Source of the DNA: Morinoia aosen
Taxonomy: Eukaryota > Arthropoda > Malacostraca > Amphipoda > Talitridae
Direction of reading: 5' to 3'
Assembly: GCA_030386875.1 (NCBI GenBank)
Contig: CM059577.1
Span: 24,005,038 to 24,069,037 of the forward strand
DNA length: 64,000 nucleotides
Below the pieces are notes generated by a model. It was not told the DNA's origin. It ran no database searches and was given only the letters and a program-made list of their open reading frames with translations. The translations under genes and the position numbers were made by a program. Below, piece by piece: positions 1 to 11,524 of this stretch (the stretch's first letter is position 1; every line of letters starts with the position of its first letter).

Positions 1-600
1 GAGATTTTTATAGTGTTACTACTAGAAGTTGAGTGCAGACACTCAGGGGCACAATCAATTTCAATTGGACACAAATCAAGGACTCAATGAACCAATCTAT
101 TTAATTAAATAAATAGAATTTGGATAGACTGATTTATATAAATTTTGAAAGAATTATTTTAAAGTTATATAAAGAAATTCATCAACTACCTGTTCTGCGA
201 TATCAGTTAATCCAAAGCGACGTGTCGGTGCTGCACTCACTGATCTGTGCTGCTGGTGAGTGGCACGTTACTCGAGCATTGGTGTAAGGTTGAGCTATTT
301 TTTCCGACTTATAATGTCAAAATAGGATTTTTTTAGTTTATTTTTATAAATTAAATTTAAATCCTTTCCGATTGCGAGATGCTGAATGATTCTAATAACC
401 GGATTTGACTTGAAAAATGCATAAAATTTGATCATTTCATTTAGCAAAAAAGCAATCTGGCAACTCGCATTGCGGAACACCTCAACAAAAGCTGGTGCTG
501 AACTATTTAGCGCGAGGGTCGAGTTAGGCAGCATCGACCAGGCAAGTTACTTCCCTCAGATCAGTTCCGTGCACCGAGCGCTGTGAGCAGCACTTCTACA
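1..600. other. AT-rich stretch without recognisable gene
   Basis: I see no supported coding exon, RNA gene or repeat family here. The short open frames on the minus strand have no recognisable motif and no splice context. Confidence 0.5.
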
Positions 601-890
601 CAAATTTTCATACACTTTGTGGCAGTTCTTCTGCAGTTTTCAATAGTTTTATGACAGTTCATAACAGTGGCAGTTTCCAGTTTTATAATAGTTGCAGCTT
701 TCAGTTTTATAACAGTTGCAGTTCTCAATTTTATACAACAGTTGCAGTATCCAGTTTTAGAACAGTTTTATAGCATTCTACAGCAGCTTGCAAGCAATCT
801 TGCAGCAGATCTATTGCAATTTTGTGTCATTTTTATAGCACCTACAATATTTTGTAGCAACATTCTAGCTTTTGTGTAGCAATTTTGAGC
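600..890. repeat. Degenerate CAGTTTTATAACAGTTG tandem repeat
   Basis: Imperfect units of roughly 20-27 bp built on the core CAGTTTTATAACAGTTG follow one another with many substitutions. The short hydrophobic open frame at 667-879 lies entirely inside this repeat and is not regarded as a gene. Confidence 0.55.
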
Positions 891-1044
891 CTATTTTCCA
901 GCAGTTTTACACAATTCTTTAACGCAGTTTTGGTAAAATTTTGCAGCAGTTTCGTAGCGGATATGTGGAGGTGATGAAGCTGAGAGCTTTAACCGAACTT
1001 CGTGGAGGGAATCAAGGGCCCGAAATAGGGAAGTTACGTCGGCC

Positions 1045-1140
1045 ATGAAATGCGGGGACAGGGGCAAATGTAGTATTTCCCTAGCAATACTAGTGGGAAT
1101 TTGCACAATACGTGCAGCATTTCCCCAACCATTTCCCACC
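1045..1140 (+). CDS. Tentative first coding exon encoding a signal peptide
   Basis: An ATG at 1045 opens 32 codons that end at a strong donor (ACC|GTGAGT at 1141). The translation starts MKCGDRGK, continues with a hydrophobic core SISLAILVGICTI and then RAAFPQPFPT, which is the layout of a secretory signal peptide with a likely cleavage near the Ala-Ala. Read through the donor, the frame stops four codons later, so the exon must be spliced in phase 0. A 12 bp minisatellite of GTGAGTACACAG units begins exactly at the donor, as at exon 1 of the CUB gene downstream. No partner exon was found. It could be the 5' exon of another secreted protein, an alternative first exon, or a chance open frame. 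Confidence 0.35.
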
Positions 1141-1256
1141 GTGAGTCAATGAGGTGAGTACACAGATGGGTACTCGAGTGAGTACACAGGTGAGTACACA
1201 GGTGAGTACACAGGTAAGTACACAGGTGAGTACACAGGTGAGTACACAGGTGAGTC
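1141..1256 (+). repeat. 12 bp minisatellite of donor-like units
   Basis: Units of GTGAGTACACAG are repeated about nine times, the first ones being variant. Every unit starts with a donor consensus (GTGAGT) and ends with CAG. The array directly follows the tentative exon ending at 1140. Confidence 0.85.
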
Positions 1257-1369
1257 CGCCACTTCTAGTCCCTTTATCAAGTATTTTTTGCTTCGCTCTA
1301 ACTACCGCATAACCTCCTGTTACCCACACTAATACTTGAACTAGCAACTGCATTATATAGCGCGTCTCT

Positions 1370-1640
1370 CATTACGCCACTCAGCCACTCAGCCATTCCC
1401 ACCCCTCCCTCCACGTCCGCCACTCCCACCACTACCCCACTCCCGCCACTCCCCCACTCCCCCACTCCCCCACTCCCCAACTCCCACCACCCCCACCACT
1501 CCCGCCACTCCCGCCACTCCCCCACTCCCCCACTCCACCACACCCGTAACTAAGAGGGGCACAAAAGCTCAGGCAGACTGCGCTCCATACAACCCTGATG
1601 AGCGCAACTCCACCCCTCCAACCCCCCACAAAACCCACCC
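1370..1640. repeat. C-rich CCACTCCC low-complexity tract
   Basis: A pyrimidine-rich strand made of degenerate CCACTCCC and CCGCCACTC units. The Gly/Trp-rich open frames on the minus strand are shadows of this composition. Confidence 0.8.
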
Positions 1641-1654
1641 CTCCCTCGACTACG

Positions 1655-2130
1655 GGCTGACTTCACCTCTCAACTCCAGGCCAACCACATCCCTCAACCC
1701 CAGGCTAACCCCCATCCCTCAACCCCAGGCTAACCCCATCCCTCAACCCCAGGCAAACCCCATCCCTCAACCCCAGGCTAACCCCATTCCTCAACCCCAG
1801 GCCAACCCCATCCCTCAACCCCAGGCCAACCAAATCCCTCAACCCCAGGCCAACCAAACCCCTCAACCCCAGGCCAACCAAACCCCTCAACCCCAAGCCA
1901 ACCCCATCCATCAACCCCAGGCCAACCACACCCCCCAACCCCTCGCCAATCCCATTCCTCAACCCCAGGTCAACCCCATTCCTCAACCCCAGGCCAACCA
2001 CACCCCACAACCCCAGGCTAACCACACCCCCAACCCCGGGCCAATCCCATTCTTCAACCCCAGGCCAACCCCATCTATCAACCCCAAGCTAACCACTCCC
2101 CCAACCCCAGGCCAACCCCACACTGCCCGC
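1655..2130. repeat. 24 bp minisatellite
   Basis: About 19 units with the core CCCTCAACCCCAGGCTAACC and spacing of 24 bp, diverging toward both ends. It produces Gly-Leu-rich open frames on the minus strand that are not genes. Confidence 0.9.
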
Positions 2131-2561
2131 AAACCCCCCACAACCCCAACAGCTACAACCCTCACAGGCTGGGTGCACTTCTCTCTCAACGTAGCCTGGC
2201 TTGTGACAAACCTCAGCTTTCATTTATATATTTAGGTTGCATTTGTATACTTGTTTATTCACTAATTAATATATTACATTCATTGGAATATTTGTGCACT
2301 CATTTATTCGTTTATTTTTTTTGATCAACTTCAATCATCTAACATTTTTTTGTGCTGAATTATTTATTCATATAAAAAGCTTTTATCAACTTAGTCTTAT
2401 TATCTAACTCCTTCCTTCTTCCATCCAAGCATTCTCGCCGTTCAACAACCTCCCCCGAATATCCTTCACGTTCTTCTCTTCTAAAGCTCCTCCATCGGTG
2501 CTGCTATAGCGTGAGGTCTACCGCCATATATCGCCTACTCAGGTGCAGCTCGAGATGTACA
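2131..2561. other. AT-rich spacer without recognisable gene
   Basis: Between two arrays. A stretch near 2455-2550 has acceptor-like and donor-like strings (CTTCTAAAG, CTCAGGTGCAG) around an open segment, but composition and phase give too little support to call an exon. Confidence 0.4.
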
Positions 2562-3714
2562 AACTAAGTTTTATGAGTAAGTTTTAAGTTTTATGAGTAA
2601 GTTGTAAGTTTTATGAGTAAGTTTTAAGTTTTATGAGTAAGTTTTAAGTTTTATGAGTAAGTTTTAAGTTTTATGAGTAAGTTTTAAGTTTTATGAGTAA
2701 GTTTTAAGTTTTATGAGTAAGTTTTAAGTTTTGTGAGTAAGTTTTAAGTTTTATGAGTAAGTTTTAAGTTTTATGAGTAAGTTTTAAGTTTTATGAGTAA
2801 GTTTTAAGTTTTATGAGTAAGTTTTAAGTTTTATGAGTAAGTTTTAAGTTTTATGAGTAAGTTTTAAGTTTTGTGAGTAAGTTTTAAGTTTTATGAGTAA
2901 GTTTTAAGTTTTATGAGTAAGTTTTAAGTTTTATGAGTAAGTTTTAAGTTTTATGAGTAAGTTTTAAGTTTTATGAGTAAGTTTCAAGTTTTGTGAGTAA
3001 GTTTTAAGTTTTATGAGTAAGTTTTAAGTTTTATGAGTAAGTTTTAAGTTTTGTGAGTAAGTTTTAAGTTTTATGAGTAAGTTTTAAGTTTTATGAGTAA
3101 CTTTTAAGTTTTGTGAGTAAGTTTTAAGTTTTATGAGTAAGTTTTAAGTTTTATGAGTAAGTTTTAGGCTTTGTGAGTAAGCTTTAAGTTTTATGAGTAA
3201 GTTTTAAGTTTTATGAGTAAGTTTTAAGTTTAATGAGTAAGTTTTAAGTTTTATGAGTAAGTTTCAAGTTTTGTGAGTAAGTTTTAAGTTTTATGAGTAA
3301 GTTTTAAGTTTTATGAGTAAGTTTTGTGAGTAAGTTTTAAGTTTTATGAGTAAGTTTTAAGTTTTATGAGTAACTTTTAAGTTTTGTGAGTAAGTTTTAA
3401 GTTTTATGAGTAAGTTTTAAGTTTTATGAATAAGTTTTAAGTTTTGTGAGTAAGTTTTAAGTTTTATGAGTAAGTTTTAAGTTTTATGAGTAAGTTTTAA
3501 GTTTTATGAGTAAGTTTTAAGTTTTATGAGTAAGTTTCAAGTTTTGTGAGTAATTTTTAAGTTTTATGAGTAAGTTTTAAGTTTTATGAGTAAGTTTTAA
3601 GTTTTGTAAGTAAGTTTTAAGTTTTATGAGTAAGTTTTAAGTTTTATGAGTAAGTTTTAAGTTTTATGAGTAAGTTTTAAGTTTTATGAGTAAGTTCTAA
3701 GTTTTATGAGTACA
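2562..3714. repeat. 20 bp minisatellite, about 57 copies
   Basis: Nearly perfect head-to-tail units of GTTTTAAGTTTTATGAGTAA, with a recurring G variant (TTTTGTGAGTAA) and one 10 bp register slip near 3325. Each unit contains GAGTAAGT, again a donor-like string on the + strand. Confidence 0.97.
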
Positions 3715-3789
3715 ATGTATGGAAATGAGTAATACCCATTAGTAACCTAACCGAACCCCACGGTATGTTACAAGCTAGAGGTAGACCTT

Positions 3790-4085
3790 ATGCCAAAATG
3801 TGGTAGACTTCACGCTATAGATGCACCCTTCCATCTCCCCGACAAAACTTCTCCCCCCCCCCCCCCCAAGCCTCCTCAACCTTCTCCAGCTCCTCAATCT
3901 TTCCCAGCACCTTCAGTCCTCCCTATCTTCCCCAGGTTTCTTAAAACTTCAGCTCCCTCAATTCATCCAAGACCCCTTCAAACTTCCCCCAGCATCCTTC
4001 ATACCTCCCAGAGCACATCCTATTCTCCCCAGCACTCCCCCTCCAGCACCCCGCACCCCTCAAGCCCCTCACCCCTCCCCCCCTA
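3790..4085. repeat. Pyrimidine-rich low-complexity tract
   Basis: C/T-rich sequence with a long C run at 3850-3868. The Pro/Ser-rich open frames here reflect composition and have no motif. Confidence 0.7.
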
Positions 4086-4172
4086 ATTGAAGGAGCGCAA
4101 CGGCGTGACCAATCAGAGCCGAGGTGGGTGGCCCACTGATGGCTTCATCGAGCGCTCGGCCGCGCCGCTAAA
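4086..4172. promoter_or_regulatory. GC-rich segment with a CCAAT box
   Basis: This short unique segment contains GTGACCAATCAGAGCC and several CpG-rich strings and lies directly before a 73 bp array. It resembles a CCAAT-type promoter element, but no transcript can be tied to it from the sequence alone. Confidence 0.25.
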
Positions 4173-5262
4173 ATTCCGCCCTGAACCGCTATATTTCTGG
4201 CCTTGAAATGGGTTAATTCCACCCTGTGTAGCAGGCAGGTCATTTATTCCGCCCTGAACCGCTATATTTCTGGCCTTGAAATGGGTTAATTCCGCCCTGT
4301 GTAGCAGGCAGGTCATTTATTCCGCCCTGAACCGCTATATTTCTGGCCTTGAAATGGGTTAATTCCACCCTGTGTAGCAGGCAGGTCATTTATTCCGCCC
4401 TGAACCGCTATATTTCTGGCCTTGAAATGGGTTAATTCCACCCTGTGTAGCAGGCAGGTCATTTATTCCGCCCTGAACCGCTATATTTCTGGCCTTGAAA
4501 TGGGTTAATTCCGCCCTGTGTAGCAGGCAGGCCAGTAATTCCGCCCTGAACCGCTATATTTCTGGCCTCGAAATGGGTTAATTCCGCCCTGTGTAGCAGG
4601 CAGGTCATTAATTCCACCCTGTGTAGCAGGCAGGTCATTTATTCCGCCCTGAACCGCTATATTTCTGGCCTTGAAATGGGTTAATTCCACCCTGTGTAGC
4701 AGGCAGGCCATTAATTCCGCCCTGAACCGCTATATTTCTGGCCTTGAAATGGGTTAATTCCGCCCTGTGTAGCAGGCAGGCCAGTAATTCCGCCCTGAAC
4801 CGCTATATTTCTGGTTTTGAAATGGGTTAATTCCGCCCTGTGTAGCAGGCAGGCCAGTAATTCCGCCCTGAACCGCTATATTTCTGGCCTTGAAATGGGT
4901 TAATTCCGCCCTGTGTAGCAGGCAGGTCATTTATTCCGCCCTGAACCGCTATATTTCTGGCCTTGAAATGGGTTAATTCCGCCCTGTGTAGCAGGCAGGT
5001 CATTTATTCCGCCCTGAACCGCTATATTTCTGGCCTTGAAATGGGTTAATTCCGCCCTGTGTAGCAGGCAGGTCATTTATTCCGCCCTGAACCGCTATAT
5101 TTCTGGCCTTGAAATGGGTTAATTCCGCCCTGTGTAGCAGGCAGGTCATTTATTCCGCCCTGAACCGCTATATTTCTGGCCTTGAAATGGGTTAATTCCG
5201 CCCTGTGTAGCAGGCAGGCCATTAATTCCTCCCTGTGTAGCAGGCAGGCCATAAATTTAACC
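4173..5262. repeat. 73 bp minisatellite, about 15 copies
   Basis: The unit contains CCGCCCTGAACCGCTATATT, TCTGGCCTTGAAATGGGTTA and CCCTGTGTAGCAGGCAGGTC. One copy near 4600 carries an extra partial unit and the last two units are truncated. The unit itself has two internal ATTCCGCCCTG half-repeats. Minus-strand open frames here are not genes. Confidence 0.95.
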
Positions 5263-5888
5263 CTTTGTAGTACGGAAACCATTACAATCATTATTCCATT
5301 TACTCAACCATTCGACGGTGGACTGAACTAATCTATAATCCATTCTCAACTAAACCTTTCATGTTTTTATCCGGTCAAATAGTTTATACCGCCATTTTTC
5401 ATTGAAATTATGAGATAGTTCCGAAATAGACATTGTAAAATAGTTTTAATAAAGAGGTGCTTTATAACAGATCATTTCCCCAAAACTGGTTATTCCTCGA
5501 TTTTTTTCGAATATTATGACTATGAGCCAAGTGTTGACATTTGTTCAACATCTACCTTAATAATACCCGTTGTGTGTTTATTTATATATTTGTTCGGTGT
5601 CTGGTTTTTAAGATACATAGAATGTCTGAGTGTGCGGTATCATGGATACCGAACATCTCAGTGTAACATTGAAAGGTGGCCCTTACATGCATTGATATGT
5701 TTGATATTACATCAGGATAGCTTCGGTGAGGATGGGTTAAGGACAGGAAAGGTTGAGTAATGTTGACGGAATTTTTTCACGGGTCCACCTAGCTTAACGA
5801 TGACATTGTCTACAGAATTTCCACGGGTCGTGCTACTCTCTAAAAATACCCTTGGTTTATTTGTTTGGAGTCCGCTTCTTCCATTTCT
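5263..5888. other. Unique sequence without recognisable gene
   Basis: No supported exon. The right end (from about 5840) is probably already the diverged 5' part of the Helitron-type copy that ends at 6079. Confidence 0.45.
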
Positions 5889-6079
5889 CAGTCACGCTCA
5901 TAAATGTAGCCATAATGACCGATATATCTGTGATACGAGTTTCACTAATGCGCCAGTACAATAATATTTTTTATCGCGGGTTCAGTTGGGATGGATATAT
6001 TTGTTAGTCATACACGTCTGGAAAATTTGTTCAAGAAAGGTATTGAAACCCGTCATTTTTGGCGGGCCATGCACACTAG
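5889..6079 (+). mobile_element. Helitron-type element end (copy A)
   Basis: The segment matches two other copies in this window (18298-18615 and about 23986-24334). It ends with a GC-rich hairpin, CCCGTCA-loop-TGGCGGG, then a short spacer and CTAG, followed by T. A 3' hairpin followed by CTRR, inserted before T, is the established signature of Helitrons. The 5' part is diverged. No protein is encoded; open frames here are incidental. Confidence 0.6.
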
Positions 6080-6433
6080 TTTTTTTATTAAAAGCGAAGC
6101 GATGAGTTTTGTTCGATGTCATTCCTGTAAGCAAGACGCTGAATTTTTGTACTCTATTGTTATCAAAAGCAGGGTGTTGAATTTTTCCATGTGTTAGTAT
6201 GTTCATAGTGAGAGCAGGTCGAGTGCGGACGGTGCGGACAGGCGTGCAGGCCATCCGACTAGATTACAAAAGTATTGTGGATGCATGATTGGATAGACAC
6301 AATTAACATATGTCTCTTGCAAATATTTCTACCGATAAACAAATAATGAATGTCTACTGAGAGTAAATTGCTCCTTCCAGTGAATCCTCACACATTGCTC
6401 AGCAGCTCAAAGTGAGTATATACATATATATAT

Positions 6434-6473
6434 ATAAATGTATAGGGAGTTCACGAACTCCCTATACATTTAT
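6434..6473. repeat. Perfect 19 bp-arm hairpin
   Basis: Two 19-base arms (TAGGGAGTTC on one side, GAACTCCCTA on the other) are separated by two bases. The arms are the SINE segment found at 24760 and 25290, so the hairpin is a head-to-head junction of two SINE fragments. Confidence 0.85.
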
Positions 6474-6566
6474 TTCATTTTGAAAAATACAAGCTGGGAC
6501 GGGGAGCCCGCTTCCTGTACCAGATTCATTAACTGTTTCTGGGGGTGACAAGACTTTGAACTCTCG

Positions 6567-6575
<9 letters not shown>
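6455..6575 (+). mobile_element. Body of tRNA-derived SINE (truncated copy)
   Basis: Shares GCTGGGACGGGGAGCCCGCT and CTGTTTCTGGGGGTGA with the SINE copies at 24655-25306, and ends in CTCTCGATATATATA as they do. The tRNA-like head is missing apart from the last bases. A (TA)n run follows to about 6612. Confidence 0.65.
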
Positions 6576-6602
<27 letters not shown>

Positions 6603-6612
6603 ATATATACTA

Positions 6613-7515
6613 TATGTAAATATAATATACTGTCGAAACACTGCTGCGGAAAGTACTTGTAAAAATCACTTCTGCGGAGAGTACTTGGCTATACTATTCA
6701 TACAGCCATATTTGATTCAAACAGTGATATTCATTCCTCTGATAAACACATTTCATGCACACAACAACTCCACACTGATGTCACACACCAGCAGTATGAC
6801 CTGCTACAGCAGCGATGGTGCCACACCACAACTCCTAAGCCTCTCAAATAAGTGTTCTCACCGCCAGCTAATTCGGCGACACAAAACTTAGAAGCCTGCG
6901 CTGACACATGCACAGCAGAAGCGCAGCACAGACACATATGCAGAGTTGTGGCGATGTTTCAGATAAGCTAACCCTCTCACTCCCATACTCTGGTTCCTGT
7001 TTTCCCAATTCTGATTTCCTCATTCATATACGTTAATTTCCGTACTTCAATGCTTAATTTCCCGTATTCCCAATTCTAACACTCGTTCCCATGCTCTAAT
7101 TCCCGTATTCCCATACCCTAATTCCCATATTCCCAAATTCTAATTCCCGTATTCATATAATGGTACATTCAGCCTTTCACTTTCGCTCTGACTCGCAGCG
7201 GAAAATGACTGCATTTTTGGTGACTGCCTTTGGGGAGATTTTGTGACGAGGTAACGCTTCGGTCTTACATTACGACTCGCACACCACATTGATCTCACCC
7301 CTGCTGTGCCAACGTCGAGTTTGTTCCGCCTGAATATATTGTGCTACATCTTGCTATGTGTGCTCTTCTTATTCTTCTCTTATTGTACCTCTCGTCTATC
7401 TCAACCCTAACGCATTTTGTTCCTTTTTAATAACCCTACCCTGCTCCATTTCTGCCACATCTCCTGCATGCGAGTGTCTACCAACAACTAAATTAGTCAG
7501 GCGATCTTGGTGCTT
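6613..7515. repeat. Mostly unique, with degenerate AATTCCCGTATTCCC repeats
   Basis: Between 6975 and 7155 a degenerate TCTAATTCCCGTATTCCC unit recurs. The rest has no recognisable gene. Short open frames here lack motifs and splice context. Confidence 0.45.
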
Positions 7516-7516
7516 G

Positions 7517-8400
7517 TGTCGGGTGTGTGACAGGAGTTTCGGGTGTGACAGGAGTGTCGGGTGTGTAACAGGAGTGTCGGGTGTGTTCCAGGAGTGGCGG
7601 GTGTGTGACAGGAATGTCGGGTGTGTGACAAGAGTGTCGGGTATGTGACAGGAGTGTCGGGTGTGTGACAGGAGTGTCGGGCGTGTGACAGGAGTGTCGG
7701 GCGTGTGACAGGAGTGTCAGGCGTGTGACAGGAGTGTCGGGTGTATGCCAGGAGTGTCGGGTGTGTGACAGGAGTGTCGGGTGTGGGACAGGAGTGTCGG
7801 GCGGGTGACAGGAGTGTCGGGTTTGTGCCAGGAGTGTCGAGCGTGTGACAGGAGTATCGAGCGTGTGCCAGGAGTGTCGGGCGTGTGACAGGAGTGTCGG
7901 GCGTGTGACAGGAGTGTCGGGCGTGTGACAGGAGTGTCGGGCGTGTGACAGGAGTGTCGGGCGTGTGACAGGAGTGTCGGGCGTGTGACAGGAGTGTCGG
8001 GTTTGTGCCAGGAGTGTCGAGCGTGTGACAGGAGTATCGAGCGTGTGCCAGGAGTGTCGGGCGTGTGACAGGAGTGTCGGGCGTGTGACAGGAGTGTCGG
8101 GCGTGTGACAGGAGTGTCGGGCGTGTGACAGGAGTGTCGGGCGTGTGACAGGAGTGTCGGGCGTGTGACAGGAGTGTCGGGTTTGTGCCAGGAGTGTCGA
8201 GCGTGTGACAGGAGTATCGAGCGTGTGCCAGGAGTGTCGGGCGTGTGACAGGAGTGTCGGGCGTGTGACAGGAGTGTCGGGCGTGTGACAGGAGTGTCGA
8301 GCGTGTGACAGGAGTATCGAGCGTGTGCCAGGAGTGTCGGGCGTGTGACAGGAGTGTCGGGCGTGTGACAGGAGTGTCGGGTGTGTGCCAGGACTGACAG
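7517..8400. repeat. 20 bp minisatellite, about 44 copies
   Basis: Units of GGCGTGTGACAGGAGTGTCG with variants. A larger block of about 180 bp, marked by the variants GGGTTTGTGCC and AGTATCGA, is itself repeated (near 7815, 7995, 8175), so there is a higher-order period. The 324-residue minus-strand open frame is produced by the repeat. Confidence 0.95.
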
Positions 8401-9545
8401 GAGTGTGGCAGGAGTAAAGCAGGTTTGACAGTAGTGTGGGGTGTGTTGTACGGTTTTATATGTAAAAACACACCTTTACAGCTTACAGTTTTTCACAACG
8501 AAGAAAACGAGGAAAACATATTTCTCCCAAACCTGTTATGCAAAGATTGACTTGCTTTTTGAAGAATTCCTCTCAGCACAATGTGTGATGCAAATGTTTG
8601 TGATAGATACGTTTGGTAAACATGCATGTTGAATTTAATAATTTCTAATTTTTGTTTTTCAATTGCGTTATTATCAATAACTAGTAGAGGAAATTAAAAA
8701 AAAACCCTAAAAATATTTCACTTACTGTACCACGCTGTATCTCAGGCTCAATACATTGCATAGGATGAGGGAATAAAAGAAAGATAGGAACACAGTGATG
8801 TCTTTGGGCATCATGGTCGAGCAGTAGCATTTAAAAAAAATTTTAAGCATGTTAAATATTTGTCACTTTGGAACCATTCAATTCCGTGTTATATCTCTAA
8901 TTTAGTGTGGCATTAATCATTAAATGGGATTGTTTTAATACGTTACGTCTTCAGTCCATGTTTGCCAAGTATAGAACAGAAAGTAATAAATCCGTAGAGT
9001 TTTTTCAAATAAACCTGCACAAAACTCTACGGTGCTAGAAAGCCTTTTTCACTGCGCGGAAATTGACGCAGTGCAGATACTGTGCGTAATTAAGTTAAGC
9101 GTTTTTTGTGTCAGGGTGCTTGCATATTACTAATGGCTCGCTCTTTATATGTACATGAAAAAAACATGTATTTTTCCACGATAAATAAAATTTCAAGCGC
9201 TCTTCGATTTTGAAACCTCGAATCGCAAAAGCAGTAGGTTTCGAAGACAATACTCTGAACATTATCTTCGATCTGAAATTTCAGCAACATTTGTTCAACT
9301 TGACGATCGCCTGGTATCAGAGAATATCATAAAATATCTCCGACAATATGAATGACTCTATAAATTCTGCAATGGCAAGCATGCACATGACGTGTAGGGT
9401 TTGGCAAATGACTAGACAATATGCTAAGTTTTATCCAAGGTAGTTCCCTGAACTTCAGAACTTCATTCGCCTGATCACTACATTTTCACGAGGTTGTATC
9501 AACGGTGCGAAGACACAGGCAATCTCACGTGAACAGAAGAGAAAT
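8401..9545. other. AT-rich stretch without recognisable gene
   Basis: No supported exon, repeat family or transposon end was recognised. Confidence 0.5.
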
Positions 9546-9546
9546 G

Positions 9547-11275
9547 GTGGCCTTCGTGGTCAGAGCTGAAGACAAATATATTTTCACTAAATTTGCATGA
9601 GTGAAACTTCGTGGTCAGAGCTGAAGACGAATATATTTTCACTAAATTTGCATGAGTGATACTTCGTGGTCAGAGCTGAAGACAAATATATTTTCACTAA
9701 ATTTGCATGAGTGATACTTCGTGGTCAGAGCTGAAGACAAATATATTTTCATTAAATTTGCATGAGTGAAACTTCGTGGTCAGAGCTGAAGACAAATATA
9801 TTTTCACTAAATTTGCATGAGTGATACTTCGTGGTCAGAGCTGAAGACAAATATATTTTCACTAAATTTGCATGAGTGATACTTCGTGGTCAGAGCTGAA
9901 GACAAATATATTTTCATTAAATTTGCATGAGTGAAACTTCGTGGTCAGAGCTGAAGACAAATATATTTTCATTAAATTTGCATGAGTGAAACTTCGTGGT
10001 CAGAGCTGAAGACAAATATATTTTCATTAAATTTGCATGAGTGAAACTTCGTGGTCAGAGCTGAAGACAAATATATTTTCACTAAATTTGCATGAGTGAT
10101 ACTTCGTGGTCAGAGCTGAAGACAAATATATTTTCATTAAATTTGCATGAGTGAAACTTCGTGGTCAGAGCTGAAGACAAATATATTTTCATTAAATTTG
10201 CATGAGTGAAACTTCGTGGTCAGAGCTGAAGACAAATATATTTTCATTAAATTTGCATGAGTGAAACTTCGTGGTCAGAGCTGAAGACAAATATATTTTC
10301 ACTAAATTTGCATGAGTGATACTTCGTGGTCAGAGCTGAAGACAAATATATTTTCATTAAATTTGCATGAGTGAAACTTCGTGGTCAGAGCTGAAGACAA
10401 ATATATTTTCACTAAATTTGCATGAGTGATACTTCGTGGTCAGAGCTGAAGACAAATATATTTTCATTAAATTTGCATGAGTGAAACTTCGTGGTCAGAG
10501 CTGAAGACAAATATATTTTCACTAAATTTGCATGAGTGATACTTCGTGGTCAGAGCTGAAGACAAATATATTTTCATTAAATTTGCATGAGTGAAACTTC
10601 GTGGTCAGAGCTGAAGACAAATATATTTTCATTAAATTTGCATGAGTGAAACTTCGTGGTCAGAGCTGAAGACAAATATATTTCCACTAAATTTGCACGA
10701 GTGAAACTTCGTGGTCAGAGCTGAAGACAAATATATTTTCATTAAATTTGCATGAGTGAAACTTCGTGGTCAGAGCTGAAGACAAATATATTTTCATTAA
10801 ATTTGCATGAGTGATACTTCGTGGTCAAAGCTGAAGACAAATATATTTTCATTAAATTTGCATGAGTGATACTTCGTGGTCAGAGCTGAAGACAAATATA
10901 TTTTCATTAAATTTGCATGAGTGATACTTCGTGGTCAAAGCTGAAGACAAATATATTTTCATTAAATTTGCATGAGTGATACTTCGTGGTCAGAGCTGAA
11001 GACGAATATATTTTCACTAAATTTGCATGAGTGAAACTTCGTGGTCAGAGCTGAAGACAAATATATTTTCACTAAATTTGCATGAGTGATACTTCGTGGT
11101 CAGAGCTGAAGACAAATATATTTTCATTAAATTTGCAGGAGTGATACTTCGTGGTCAGAGCTGAAGACAAATATATTTTCACTAAATTTGCAGGAGTGAT
11201 ACTTCGTGGTCAGAGCTGAAGACAAATATATTTTCACTAAATTTGCAAGAGTGATACTTCGTGGTCAGCGCTGCG
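9547..11275. repeat. 55 bp satellite, about 31 copies
   Basis: The unit begins ACTTCGTGGTCAGAGCTGAA, continues with GACAAATATATTTTCAYTAA and ends ATTTGCATGAGTGAW. Two subtypes differ at two positions (CACTAA/CATTAA and GTGAT/GTGAA) and are interspersed. Copies are otherwise almost identical, which points to recent amplification or gene conversion. Confidence 0.97.
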
Positions 11276-11524
11276 GACGAAAATTGGATACCAAATCACT
11301 CATACAAAAAAAAATTAATTCAAACCCACTCGTGCAAATACTCGAACCAAGACACACACACATAAATTGAGTTGTCGCCAACTGGTGTGGTAATCTCTCC
11401 ATGATACCGTCCTCTGCCCGTGTCATTTGCAGAGCAAGAGAAGCTTTCAACTGACTTCAGCCGTCGCAATTCGGTTTGCGTGTTGGGTCATGGATCTTAA
11501 TATTGAAGATAATGAATTTCAATA

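Noticed and set aside
2455-2550. Possible exon before the 20 bp array
   Set aside because: Acceptor-like and donor-like strings exist, but the peptide has no recognisable features and no partner exon.
7497-8471. 324-codon minus-strand frame with His-Thr-Pro repeats
   Set aside because: Shadow of the 20 bp minisatellite.
9547-11275. CRISPR-like regular array
   Set aside because: Direct head-to-tail copies without unique spacers, in a eukaryotic context; a satellite.
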